Source of the DNA: Comamonadaceae bacterium
GTDB taxonomy: Bacteria > Pseudomonadota > Gammaproteobacteria > Burkholderiales > Burkholderiaceae_C
Length of the DNA stretch: 34,031 bases
Direction: 5' to 3'
NCBI GenBank assembly: GCA_027486495.1
Contig: JAIXOZ010000020.1
Location: 1 to 34,031 of the forward strand
Shown here: positions 26,093 to 33,195 of the stretch, in pieces
How the letters are laid out: each line of letters starts with the position of its first letter
How positions within the stretch are numbered: position 1 is the stretch's first letter
Notes under the pieces: generated by a model
Databases searched by the model: none
What the model saw: the letters and a program-made list of their open reading frames with translations, nothing else
What the model was told of the DNA's origin: nothing
Translations under genes and position numbers: made by a program

Positions 26093-26854
26093 ATGGCGGT
26101 GATCGGCATCATGAGTGCCTTGCATGAAGAGTTGTCGGCTGTGTTGGCCGACATGCCTGATGAGCAACGGGTGGTGGTGGCGGGGCGTGACTTTTGGATC
26201 AGCCACTGGCAAGGGCATGCGGTCGTGGCAGCTCTGTCTCGGATTGGCAAAGTGGCGGCGGCCACCACGGCCACGGTGATGCTGGAACGCTTTGGGGTGG
26301 ATGCCCTGGTGTTTACCGGTGTAGCAGGAGGCTTGGGGCCGGGGGTTCGCGTGGGAGATGTGGTGGTCGCCAGCGGTTTGATGCAGCACGACATGGATGC
26401 CTCGCCACTGTTTCCAAGGCACGAGGTACCACTGTATGGCCGGGCTCTTTTCCAATCTGATGCTATTTTGTCGATGCAATTGACCGAGGCGGCCCAGCAA
26501 GTTCTGCAGGCGGCTGGGCAGCATTTGGGCCCTGACACCTTGGCCCAGTTTCGATTGATTTCGCCCCAAGTGCACCAGGGCTTGATTGTCAGTGGTGACC
26601 GATTTGTTTCGACCACCGCTGAAAGCCAGACCTTGCGCCAAGCCTTGCCAGGGGCTTTGGCTGTGGAGATGGAGGGCGCGGCGGTGGCTCAGGTTTGTCT
26701 TGATTATGGTGTGCCGTTTGCGGCGGTGCGCACCATTTCGGACCGGGCTGACGACGCAGCGCATACCGACTTTAACCGCTTCATCCGTGAGGTGGCCAGC
26801 CGTTATAGCCGAGCCATTTTGTTGCAATGGCTGACCCAGCGTCCCGTCGATTGA
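26093..26854 (+). CDS. mtnN: 5'-methylthioadenosine/S-adenosylhomocysteine nucleosidase
   Basis: Cleaves MTA and SAH to adenine and the thioribose or ribosylhomocysteine, recycling methyl-transfer by-products and feeding methionine salvage. The 253-residue protein shows IGIMSALHEEL (N-terminal active-site glutamate), the nucleoside-binding FTGVAGGLGPGVRVGDVVV, EMEGAAVAQVC (glutamate that holds the ribose) and SDRADDAAH (general-acid aspartate). An AGGAG ribosome binding site lies upstream. It is convergent with corA, with a 7-base gap. The symbol is by family; the same enzyme is also called Pfs. Confidence 0.94.
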   Translation: MAVIGIMSALHEELSAVLADMPDEQRVVVAGRDFWISHWQGHAVVAALSRIGKVAAATTATVMLERFGVDALVFTGVAGGLGPGVRVGDVVVASGLMQHDMDASPLFPRHEVPLYGRALFQSDAILSMQLTEAAQQVLQAAGQHLGPDTLAQFRLISPQVHQGLIVSGDRFVSTTAESQTLRQALPGALAVEMEGAAVAQVCLDYGVPFAAVRTISDRADDAAHTDFNRFIREVASRYSRAILLQWLTQRPVD

Positions 26855-26861
26855 GTGGGCC

Positions 26862-27848
26862 TTATTTGAGCCAACCCCGACGGCGGAAATACCACATGGG
26901 CACCACCGCGCTGGCAATCATCAAGGTCAAGGCGTAGGGGTAGCCCCATTTTTGGGACAACTCGGGCATGTACTGGAAGTTCATGCCGTACAGGCTGGCG
27001 ATCAATGTCGGCGGCAGCAAGGCAACACTGGCCACCGAGAAGATCTTGATGATTTTGTTCTGGTTGATGTTGATAAAACCCACTGTGGCGTCCATCAAGA
27101 AGTTGATCTTGTCAAACAAAAAGGCCGTGTGCGAGTCCAGCGAGTCGATGTCACGCAAGATCTGGCGTGCGTCTTCAAACTGTTCTGCATTGAGCATTTT
27201 GGAGCGCATCATGAAGCTCAGGGCGCGGCGCGTGTCCATCACGTTGCGGCGAATGCGCCCGTTCATGTCTTCTTGCCGGGCAATCGCACCCAGCACTTCG
27301 CTGGCCATGGCGTCGGTCACGTCCCCCGACAGCACGGTGTTGCCCACTTTTTCGAGTTGGTCGTAAATGCCTTCGAGCGTGTCCGCTGAGTATTCTGCGT
27401 CGGCGTCAAACAGTTTGAGCAGTACTTCCTTGGCGTCTTCGATCAGGCCTGGTGCGCGGCGCGCGCGCATGCGCAGCAAGCGAAACACCGGCACGTCTTC
27501 GTCGTGGATGGAAAAAAGCACGCCTTGGCTTTTCAGGTCTGAGTTGTGCTGGTTCAGGATAAAGGCGCAGCGCACCGTGCGCGGCTCGTCTTCGTCGGCG
27601 ATCAAGAAGTCCGAGCGGATGTGCAGCTCACCGTTGTCCTCTTGGTAAAAGCGGGCGGACTCTTCGATGTCCTCGTCCATCGCGTCTTCCGGGATGAACA
27701 GGCCAAAATACTGCTTGATCCAGCGTTTTTCTTCGAGGGTGGGTGACTCCAAGTCGACCCAGATGGGCTGAAAGCGCGAGAGTTCTTCCAATGACTCAAT
27801 CTCTTCCTGAAAGAGTCGGCCGTTGACGAGGGTGAAGATGTTGAGCAT
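26862..27848 (-). CDS. corA: CorA-family magnesium/divalent cation transporter
   Basis: Inner-membrane pentameric channel for Mg2+ (also Co2+ or Ni2+). The 328-residue protein has a large N-terminal cytoplasmic domain with many acidic residues (EDAMDEDIEES), a long helix, and two C-terminal membrane segments; the first ends in the signature SLYGMNFQYMPE and the second is PYALTLMIASAVVPMWYF, followed by a basic RRRGWLK tail. I chose the ATG at 27848 (MLNIFTLVNGRL) by family; an in-frame start 48 bases upstream would add an unlikely hydrophobic stretch. It has no visible ribosome binding site. It lies 156 bases downstream of the patatin gene on the same strand, with two hairpins in the gap. Confidence 0.95.
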   Translation of the reverse strand: MLNIFTLVNGRLFQEEIESLEELSRFQPIWVDLESPTLEEKRWIKQYFGLFIPEDAMDEDIEESARFYQEDNGELHIRSDFLIADEDEPRTVRCAFILNQHNSDLKSQGVLFSIHDEDVPVFRLLRMRARRAPGLIEDAKEVLLKLFDADAEYSADTLEGIYDQLEKVGNTVLSGDVTDAMASEVLGAIARQEDMNGRIRRNVMDTRRALSFMMRSKMLNAEQFEDARQILRDIDSLDSHTAFLFDKINFLMDATVGFININQNKIIKIFSVASVALLPPTLIASLYGMNFQYMPELSQKWGYPYALTLMIASAVVPMWYFRRRGWLK

Positions 27849-27939
27849 GGCGAATCCGAAAAATGGCCAGCTGCCAAATGTTCCAAGGGGCAGCAAAGGA
27901 GGTACTGGCAGCTATCGAGCGATGGGCAGGCTGCTCAGG

Positions 27940-27967
27940 GCTTTCGAAAGCTACCCACTCGGGGTAG
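27940..27967. repeat. Adjacent hairpins upstream of corA
   Basis: A perfect 12-base palindrome GCTTTCGAAAGC (27940-27951) directly abuts a stem CTACCC (27951-27956) / GGGTAG (27962-27967) with a 5-base loop. They lie between patatin and corA, about 92-119 bases upstream of the corA start in its transcribed direction. There is no T-run. They may be an operator or leader structure. Confidence 0.5.
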
Positions 27968-28004
27968 TTTCCACGACAATGTGTCTCCAGAATGAATCGG
28001 CGGA

Positions 28005-29216
28005 TTATGGCACCGCACTTGTAGCGTTTTCGCCCAAAAACACCCGAATTTCGTCGGCGCGAGCCAATACATCGGTACGCCCCAGGGCCATCAGCGCGTT
28101 CACAAAGCCCGGTTCGAACAGCAAGTAACTGGCCAATGCCGCACCACTGCCGCGCAGTGCACCAAGTCCCTCGAGCACCCGTCGAATGGGCTTGGGCAAG
28201 GTGTGTGCGTGCTCTTGGGCCAGCGCATCCAGCGAGGCGCTGGGTTGCAGGGTCAGCACCTGTACCGGGCGAAACGGCAACTGCGCACGCAGCGCAGGGC
28301 GCAAGGCCTGCAGCGACTGGTTGATGTGTCCGATTTGTTCCACATCAGCTTCCAGGGTGTCGTGGAACACGCTGGCCATGGCGTGTCCGGCAATCGTGCC
28401 CAAAGACGGCCGTCCCGGGTTGAGCGTGCTCTGGCTGGTCCTTGGGGGCTGTCCCACGCCAATGGCCAAAATCCGGTCGGCTCCCAGGTTCACGGCCGCC
28501 GAGAGGGGGGAAATCTGGCGCATCGAGCCGTCCCCGAAAAACTCCATGCCACCATCCACCCACAAGGGGGTGGACGGGAAAATGAAGGGGATGGCGCTGG
28601 ACGCCATCAGGTGCTCGATGGTGATGGGCTGCTGCTCGGCGCGGCGTCCCGGGCGGCTCCAGGGGATGGCTTGGCCGTCGCGGGTTTGGCAAAACGTCCA
28701 GTGAATGCCGCTCGAATAACTCGACGCGGTGACGGCCAGAGCTTCCAGCACGCCGCTTTGTAAGGCGGCGTCGATTTTCTCGAGGGCAATAGCCTGGTGC
28801 AAGGTGTTGACCAGGGCCAAGCTGTCCACCGCTGCGGCATGGGCACGGGCTGAGCGCAGCAAACCCACTGCCGTGGCCCATCGGCTGAATTTATCCAGCG
28901 GGGTTTGTGGCAGCCGGTAGACCGCTTCCGTGCGGATCTGGGTCCAAAAATGCGCCAGGTCATCCAGCCCGACCAAGCCCTCCATGGCCTTGCTGGCCAA
29001 AAACGTGGCGTTTAAGGCCCCAGCCGAGGTACCTGTCAGCACCTGAAACGGAAAGGGCCTTGTGCTCGCCCGGCCACCGAGCAAGCGGCCGATGGCCTCT
29101 AGGGCACCAGCCTGGTAGGCGGTGCGTGCACCGCCACCCATGAGGACCAGACCGTTCAGGGGTGATCCAGGGGTGCGGTAGGCGGTGCCGGTGGTGGTCA
29201 AGTTCTCGATCTGCAT
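28005..29216 (-). CDS. Patatin-like phospholipase family protein
   Basis: Predicted lipid acyl hydrolase with a Ser-Asp dyad, 403 residues. Visible are the oxyanion glycine motif GLVLMGGGARTAYQAG (about 22-37), the nucleophile elbow GTSAG at 62-66 (S64), and a late DGSMRQISPLSAAVNLGAD (D229 as the likely catalytic aspartate; a VDGG at 220-223 is an alternative). The N-terminal 20 residues are polar with no signal peptide, so it is probably cytoplasmic or peripherally membrane-bound. It is divergent from the MFS gene and may be cotranscribed with corA. The substrate is unknown. Confidence 0.9.
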   Translation of the reverse strand: MQIENLTTTGTAYRTPGSPLNGLVLMGGGARTAYQAGALEAIGRLLGGRASTRPFPFQVLTGTSAGALNATFLASKAMEGLVGLDDLAHFWTQIRTEAVYRLPQTPLDKFSRWATAVGLLRSARAHAAAVDSLALVNTLHQAIALEKIDAALQSGVLEALAVTASSYSSGIHWTFCQTRDGQAIPWSRPGRRAEQQPITIEHLMASSAIPFIFPSTPLWVDGGMEFFGDGSMRQISPLSAAVNLGADRILAIGVGQPPRTSQSTLNPGRPSLGTIAGHAMASVFHDTLEADVEQIGHINQSLQALRPALRAQLPFRPVQVLTLQPSASLDALAQEHAHTLPKPIRRVLEGLGALRGSGAALASYLLFEPGFVNALMALGRTDVLARADEIRVFLGENATSAVP

Positions 29217-29274
29217 GGTGCGCCAAGGGGCAGGGCCAGGATGTTAGATTCAAACAATTCAACGGCATTGTTCC

Positions 29275-30501
29275 ATGACCACCCCCCACTTGACTCCGCG
29301 CCGTGAGCGCTGGCTGCTTTTCACACTGGCTGGCATCCAGTTCACCCACATCCTCGACTTCATGATCATGATGCCGCTGGGGCCACAGTTCACGGCTTTG
29401 TTTGGCATCAGCAACGCCCAATTCGGGTTGCTGGTCTCAGCCTACACCCTGTCGGCGGGCTTTTCGGGTCTGATGGCGGCCACCTACATTGACCGTTTCA
29501 GCCGCAAGCAGTTGCTGCTGGGCATGTACACCCTGTTCGGGCTGGCCACGCTCGCTTGCGCCTTGGCACCCGACTATGTGTGGTTGATGGTGGCACGCGT
29601 GGCCGCAGGTTTGTTTGGCGGTGTCTTGTCGGCCCTGTCGCAGACCATCGTGGCCGATGTGATCCCCTTTGAGCGCCGGGGTCGTGCCATGAGCGTGGTG
29701 ATGACTTCGTTTTCCGTCTCCACCGTGGCGGGCGTGCCGATGGGCCTGTTTTTGGCAGCGCATTTCAACTGGCATGCGCCTTTTGTGGGCATCGCAGCGC
29801 TGGTGGGTTTGCTGGCCCTGGGGGCTTGGCAAACCTTGCCCCGGCTGGACGCGCACTTGCACCACCCTGAGCGGGTGAGTGTTTGGCGCGGCATTGGTCA
29901 GGTGCTGGCCGAGCCTAACCACCTCAAGGCTTTTGCCGTCTCGGGCCTGATGATGTTCGCTGCGTTCACCGTCATTCCCTACATCACCATCTACCTGCAG
30001 TCCAACGCGGGCATGCAGGCCGCTGAGGTGCCCTGGATCTATCTGTGCGGCGGCTTGGCCACCTTGCTCAGTGCACGTTACTTTGGCCGCCTGACTGACC
30101 GGGTGGGCAAAGTCCGGATGTTCCAGCGCCTGGCTTTGGCGGTGACCGTACCCTTGATGGCCACCACACTCTCGCAAGGGTTACCCTTGTGGGGATTGTT
30201 GGCCATATCGACGCTGTTTTTTACTGTCATGAGCGGGCGCATGATTCCCGGCATGGCGATGATTTCCTCGGCGGTTGAGCCCCGTTTGCGTGGCACTTTC
30301 ATGACCCTCAATTCGGCCGTGCAGTCGGCCTCCATGGGCCTGGCCGCATTGGTGGCGGGGCTCATCATCGGGCGCGACGCGCAGGGGCAACTCACCTTGT
30401 ATTGGGTGGCGGGTTTGTTGGGGGTGGTGGCCAGTTTGTTCAGCGTCTGGCTGGCGGGGCATTTGCGCCTGCACGGCGCGGCCGAGAAACCAGCGGGCTG
30501 A
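29275..30501 (+). CDS. MFS transporter, AraJ-like (DHA1 group)
   Basis: Inner-membrane major facilitator of 408 residues with twelve hydrophobic segments. It starts with RRERWLLFTLAGIQFTHILDF and has LGPQFTALFGISNAQFGLLVSAYTLSAG, DRFSRKQLLLGMY (the loop motif A), and ARVAAGLFGGVLSALSQTIVAD, all typical of AraJ/arabinose-efflux-like permeases. No clear ribosome binding site precedes the ATG at 29275, which is 58 bases from the divergent patatin gene. The intervening region carries an AACAAT-N8-ATTGTT inverted repeat that could bind a regulator. The substrate is unknown. Confidence 0.88.
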   Translation: MTTPHLTPRRERWLLFTLAGIQFTHILDFMIMMPLGPQFTALFGISNAQFGLLVSAYTLSAGFSGLMAATYIDRFSRKQLLLGMYTLFGLATLACALAPDYVWLMVARVAAGLFGGVLSALSQTIVADVIPFERRGRAMSVVMTSFSVSTVAGVPMGLFLAAHFNWHAPFVGIAALVGLLALGAWQTLPRLDAHLHHPERVSVWRGIGQVLAEPNHLKAFAVSGLMMFAAFTVIPYITIYLQSNAGMQAAEVPWIYLCGGLATLLSARYFGRLTDRVGKVRMFQRLALAVTVPLMATTLSQGLPLWGLLAISTLFFTVMSGRMIPGMAMISSAVEPRLRGTFMTLNSAVQSASMGLAALVAGLIIGRDAQGQLTLYWVAGLLGVVASLFSVWLAGHLRLHGAAEKPAG

Positions 30502-30611
30502 GCCCTAAGGGATGATTGGGTCTGCAAAAGTACCCAACGGGTGGTTTCAAATTTCCATTTCAAATCGAACGATAGCACCGAATCAGGGCTTTGTGGGCAA
30601 AACTGGCGGAC

Positions 30612-30639
30612 TTTACAGGTTTAGTTTTAGGCGTATTGC
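30612..30639 (+). promoter_or_regulatory. Candidate sigma-70 promoter for hpf
   Basis: TTTACA (30612-30617) and TATTGC (30634-30639) spaced by 16 bases, about 110 bases before the hpf start. Weak match, and the only one I see in the 247-base gap. Confidence 0.3.
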
Positions 30640-30670
30640 TTTTCCATTTCGTGGGGCGCATAGTGGGGTT

Positions 30671-30714
30671 GAACCACCCCGCAAAGGTGGTTTCAGAGTC
30701 CCGCTCTTGCGGGG
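30671..30714 (+). promoter_or_regulatory. Leader with alternative hairpins upstream of hpf
   Basis: Three pairings compete: GAACCACC (30671-30678) with GGTGGTTTC (30686-30694, one bulge); CCCCGCAA (30677-30684) with TTGCGGGG (30707-30714); and CCCGC (30700-30704) with GCGGG (30709-30713). The last is terminator-like but followed only by GCTTTCA. Mutually exclusive stems suggest a switching leader, or a terminator of the previous gene. Confidence 0.4.
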
Positions 30715-30748
30715 CTTTCACTACCCTGAATCTATGGAGGCGACGATT

Positions 30749-31078
30749 ATGAATTTAACCATCAGCGGGCACCATTTGGAAGTGACTCCGGCTTTGCGCC
30801 AGTACGTCACGGGGAAACTCGATCGCATCACCCGGCATTTCGATCAGGTGGTCGATGTGAAAGTGCTGCTGAGTGTCGAAAAGCTCAAAGAAAAGGAAAA
30901 GCGTCAACGCGCCGAATGCAACATCCACGTCAAAGGCAATGACCTGTTTGCCGAAAGCGCCCACGAGGACCTGTACGCCGCTGTGGACGATTTGGTGGAT
31001 AAACTCGATCGTCAGGTGGTCAAACACAAGGACCGCATCACCGACCACCACCACAGTGCGCCCAAGCGCATGATGTGA
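30749..31078 (+). CDS. hpf: Ribosome hibernation-promoting factor, short HPF
   Basis: Binds the 30S subunit at the tRNA/mRNA channel and favours 100S dimer formation in stationary phase. The 109-residue protein begins [20 protein letters not shown] and has [17 protein letters not shown] with many basic residues, ending in [10 protein letters not shown]; it lacks the long C-terminal dimerisation domain. The ATG at 30749 has an ideal GGAGG ribosome binding site (30737-30741), which lies after an earlier in-frame ATG at 30734 that I reject. It is followed by a terminator, then ptsN. Confidence 0.93.
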   Translation: MNLTISGHHLEVTPALRQYVTGKLDRITRHFDQVVDVKVLLSVEKLKEKEKRQRAECNIHVKGNDLFAESAHEDLYAAVDDLVDKLDRQVVKHKDRITDHHHSAPKRMM

Positions 31079-31100
31079 TCTTTTCATTTTTCTCTAACCA

Positions 31101-31126
31101 GGGCCGCTGCAAGTGGCCCTTTTTTT
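31101..31126 (+). terminator. Rho-independent terminator after hpf
   Basis: Stem GGGCCGCT (31101-31108) / AGTGGCCC (31112-31119, one G-U pair), 3-base loop, seven T (31120-31126). It lies 22 bases after the hpf stop and separates hpf from ptsN. Confidence 0.85.
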
Positions 31127-31222
31127 CGCGACTTAGGGGAATCGCGGGCCCGGGCTGTCGCGATCCGGTCAGCCCAGTGACAAAGCCTGTTTGCGGATCG
31201 GGTGCATAATCCGGCCTCGACC

Positions 31223-31690
31223 ATGAACCGACTCTCATCCATATTGCCTGTTGCCCAAGTTCTTGTGGGGGTGGAAGCCACCAGCAAGAAACGTGCATTC
31301 GAAGAAGCCGGACTTCTCTTTGAGAATCTGCATGGCTTGTCGCGTGCTCTGGTCACCGACAGCCTATTTGCTCGTGAGCGATTGGGCTCCACGGGTCTGG
31401 GCCACGGTGTAGCCATCCCACACGGTCGCATCAAGGGCCTCAAAGCCCCGATGGCCGCGGTCTTTCAGCTGGCCCAACCGATTGGCTTTGATGCACCGGA
31501 TGAGCAGCCGGTCAATCTGCTGATCTTTTTGCTTGTGCCTGAAGCGGCGACTCAAAAGCATCTTGAAATCTTGTCCGAGATCGCCGAGTTGCTCAGTGAC
31601 ACGGGCTTGCGCGAAAGCATCAAAAGCAGCACAGCCCAAGCGGGCCTGCACCAGTTGATTGCCCAGTGGCAGTCGGCCCAAACCGCCTGA
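31223..31690 (+). CDS. ptsN: PTS IIA-like nitrogen regulatory protein PtsN (EIIA-Ntr)
   Basis: Phosphorylatable regulator of the nitrogen PTS that controls K+ uptake and stress responses. The 155-residue protein has the fructose-type IIA fold, with H67 in [12 protein letters not shown] as the phosphorylation site. The start at 31223 ([14 protein letters not shown]) fits the family. A CATAAT hexamer at 31205-31210 ends 12 bases before the ATG, giving a very short leader if used, and there is no ribosome binding site. hprK follows after 25 bases. No EI-Ntr or NPr gene is in the window. Confidence 0.95.
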   Translation: MNRLSSILPVAQVLVGVEATSKKRAFEEAGLLFENLHGLSRALVTDSLFARERLGSTGLGHGVAIPHGRIKGLKAPMAAVFQLAQPIGFDAPDEQPVNLLIFLLVPEAATQKHLEILSEIAELLSDTGLRESIKSSTAQAGLHQLIAQWQSAQTA

Positions 31691-31715
31691 ATCCCTATTC
31701 CACAGCCTGCAGGCG

Positions 31716-32657
31716 ATGAAACCCTCCGTTATCAGCGCTGATGTCCTCTTTGAGGACCACCGAAAACAACTCAGGTGGCAGTGGCAAGCGGGCTTGGGCG
31801 CCTCGGAGCGGCGCTTTGATGAGGTTGCCGTGCGACAGGCCCGTTCCGGCGCCGACCTGGTGGGTTACCTCAATTACATCCATCCCTACCGCGTCCAAAT
31901 TTTGGGGCCCCGCGAAGTCGCCTACCTGACGAATGGCTCGCCCGATGACTGCTCGCGGCGTATCGCACGCATCGTTACGCTTGAACCGCCGGTGCTGGTG
32001 TTGGCCGACGGTCAGACGGCGCCCGAGGCCTTGTTGGCCATGTGCGAGCGGGCTCAAATCCCGATGTTTGCGACAGAGCAGTCTTCGGCTTTCGTCATCG
32101 ATGTATTGCGGGCGTATTTGTCCAAGCACTTTGCCGACCGCACCACCATGCACGGCGTCTTTATGGACATTTTGGGCATGGGCGTGCTGATCACGGGCGA
32201 GTCCGGTCTGGGCAAAAGCGAGTTGGGCCTGGAGTTGATCTCGCGTGGCAATGGCCTGGTGGCCGACGACGCGGTGGATCTTTACCGAATCAACCAGACC
32301 ACCATCGAAGCGCGCTGCCCCGATCTGCTGCAAAACCTGCTGGAAGTGCGCGGAATCGGACTTTTGGACATCCGCGCCATCTTTGGCGAGACGGCAGTAC
32401 GCCGAAAAATGCGGCTCAAGCTCATCGTGCACCTGGTTCGGCGTGAAACCTTGGAGCGCGATTACGAGCGATTGCCTTCCGAGCCTTTGCGACAAGACGT
32501 GCTGGGCATTCCGGTGCAAAAGGTGGTGATTCAGGTCATGGCCGGACGCAACATTGCGGTGCTGGTCGAGGCGGCCGTGCGCAATACCATCTTGCAGATG
32601 CGCGGCATCGACACCTACCAGGACTTCATCGAGCGCCAGCGCCGCGCCATGGGCTGA
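31716..32657 (+). CDS. hprK: HPr kinase/phosphorylase
   Basis: Bifunctional enzyme that phosphorylates and dephosphorylates a serine on HPr-type proteins. The 313-residue protein has an N-terminal domain and a C-terminal catalytic domain with Walker A GESGLGKS at 161-168, the acidic VADDAVDLY that follows, and the HprK signature [16 protein letters not shown]. In betaproteobacteria it is part of a regulatory rather than a sugar-transporting PTS. It is the last gene of the ptsN-hprK unit and convergent with fur, 23 bases apart. Confidence 0.97.
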   Translation: MKPSVISADVLFEDHRKQLRWQWQAGLGASERRFDEVAVRQARSGADLVGYLNYIHPYRVQILGPREVAYLTNGSPDDCSRRIARIVTLEPPVLVLADGQTAPEALLAMCERAQIPMFATEQSSAFVIDVLRAYLSKHFADRTTMHGVFMDILGMGVLITGESGLGKSELGLELISRGNGLVADDAVDLYRINQTTIEARCPDLLQNLLEVRGIGLLDIRAIFGETAVRRKMRLKLIVHLVRRETLERDYERLPSEPLRQDVLGIPVQKVVIQVMAGRNIAVLVEAAVRNTILQMRGIDTYQDFIERQRRAMG

Positions 32658-32680
32658 ACACGGGGGGCAGCCAGCGCCTT

Positions 32681-33112
32681 TCAGCGGGCGTTGCGGTGCG
32701 GGCAGGGCTTCTGTGTGCAGTGTGCGTACAAGCTCAATGCATGGTCTGCGATCACAAAACCCTTGGCTAGCGCCACGGCTTGCTGGCGTGACTCAATCTC
32801 AGCATCATAAAACTCCTCCACCCGGCCACAGTCCAGACACACCATGTGGTCGTGGTGCTGGCCTTCGTTGAGTTCGTAGACCGCTTTGCCACTTTCAAAG
32901 TGGTTGCGGCTGAGGATGCCTGCTTGCTCAAACTGGGTCAGCACCCTGTAAACGGTGGCCAGACCGATGTCGGCATTGTCCTTGAGCAGATGACGGAAAA
33001 CGTCCTCGGCCGTCATGTGGCGCATCATGCCGCTTTGGAAAACCTCCAGGATTTTCAGGCGAGGCAAGGTGGCTTTGAGGCCGTTGTTTTTCAGTTCGTC
33101 GATCTGGCTCAT
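32681..33112 (-). CDS. fur: Ferric uptake regulator Fur
   Basis: Iron-responsive repressor, a dimer. The 143-residue protein has an N-terminal winged helix ([18 protein letters not shown], with [15 protein letters not shown] as the recognition helix) and a metal-binding C-terminal domain with HHDH at 86-89, a CLDC pair at 92-95 and HCTQKPC at 131-137. The start at 33112 is chosen by family; an in-frame start 147 bases upstream overlaps the divergent bamE gene and is rejected. The fur-bamE arrangement is usual in Burkholderiales. Confidence 0.96.
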   Translation of the reverse strand: MSQIDELKNNGLKATLPRLKILEVFQSGMMRHMTAEDVFRHLLKDNADIGLATVYRVLTQFEQAGILSRNHFESGKAVYELNEGQHHDHMVCLDCGRVEEFYDAEIESRQQAVALAKGFVIADHALSLYAHCTQKPCPHRNAR

Positions 33113-33169
33113 GGGTGGTATGGGTGGGGGCTGATGGCGGTACTGCACAAAGGCAGCCGCTACAATGAC

Positions 33170-33182
33170 CCGATCATATCGG
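33170..33182. promoter_or_regulatory. Palindrome in the fur-bamE divergent promoter region
   Basis: CCGAT-CAT-ATCGG (33170-33182) is a perfect 5-bp inverted repeat with a 3-base spacer, 4 bases downstream of a TACAAT -10-like hexamer (33161-33166) for bamE and next to a TATGAT on the other strand. It is not a good match to the Fur box. Confidence 0.4.
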
Positions 33183-33195
33183 TACACCCTCAACC

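Noticed and set aside
27849..28004. M-box riboswitch upstream of corA
   Set aside because: The hairpins do not show the characteristic M-box layout and I could not identify conserved residues.
33113..33195. Fur box controlling fur and bamE
   Set aside because: The local palindrome does not match the GATAAT-type Fur consensus well enough.
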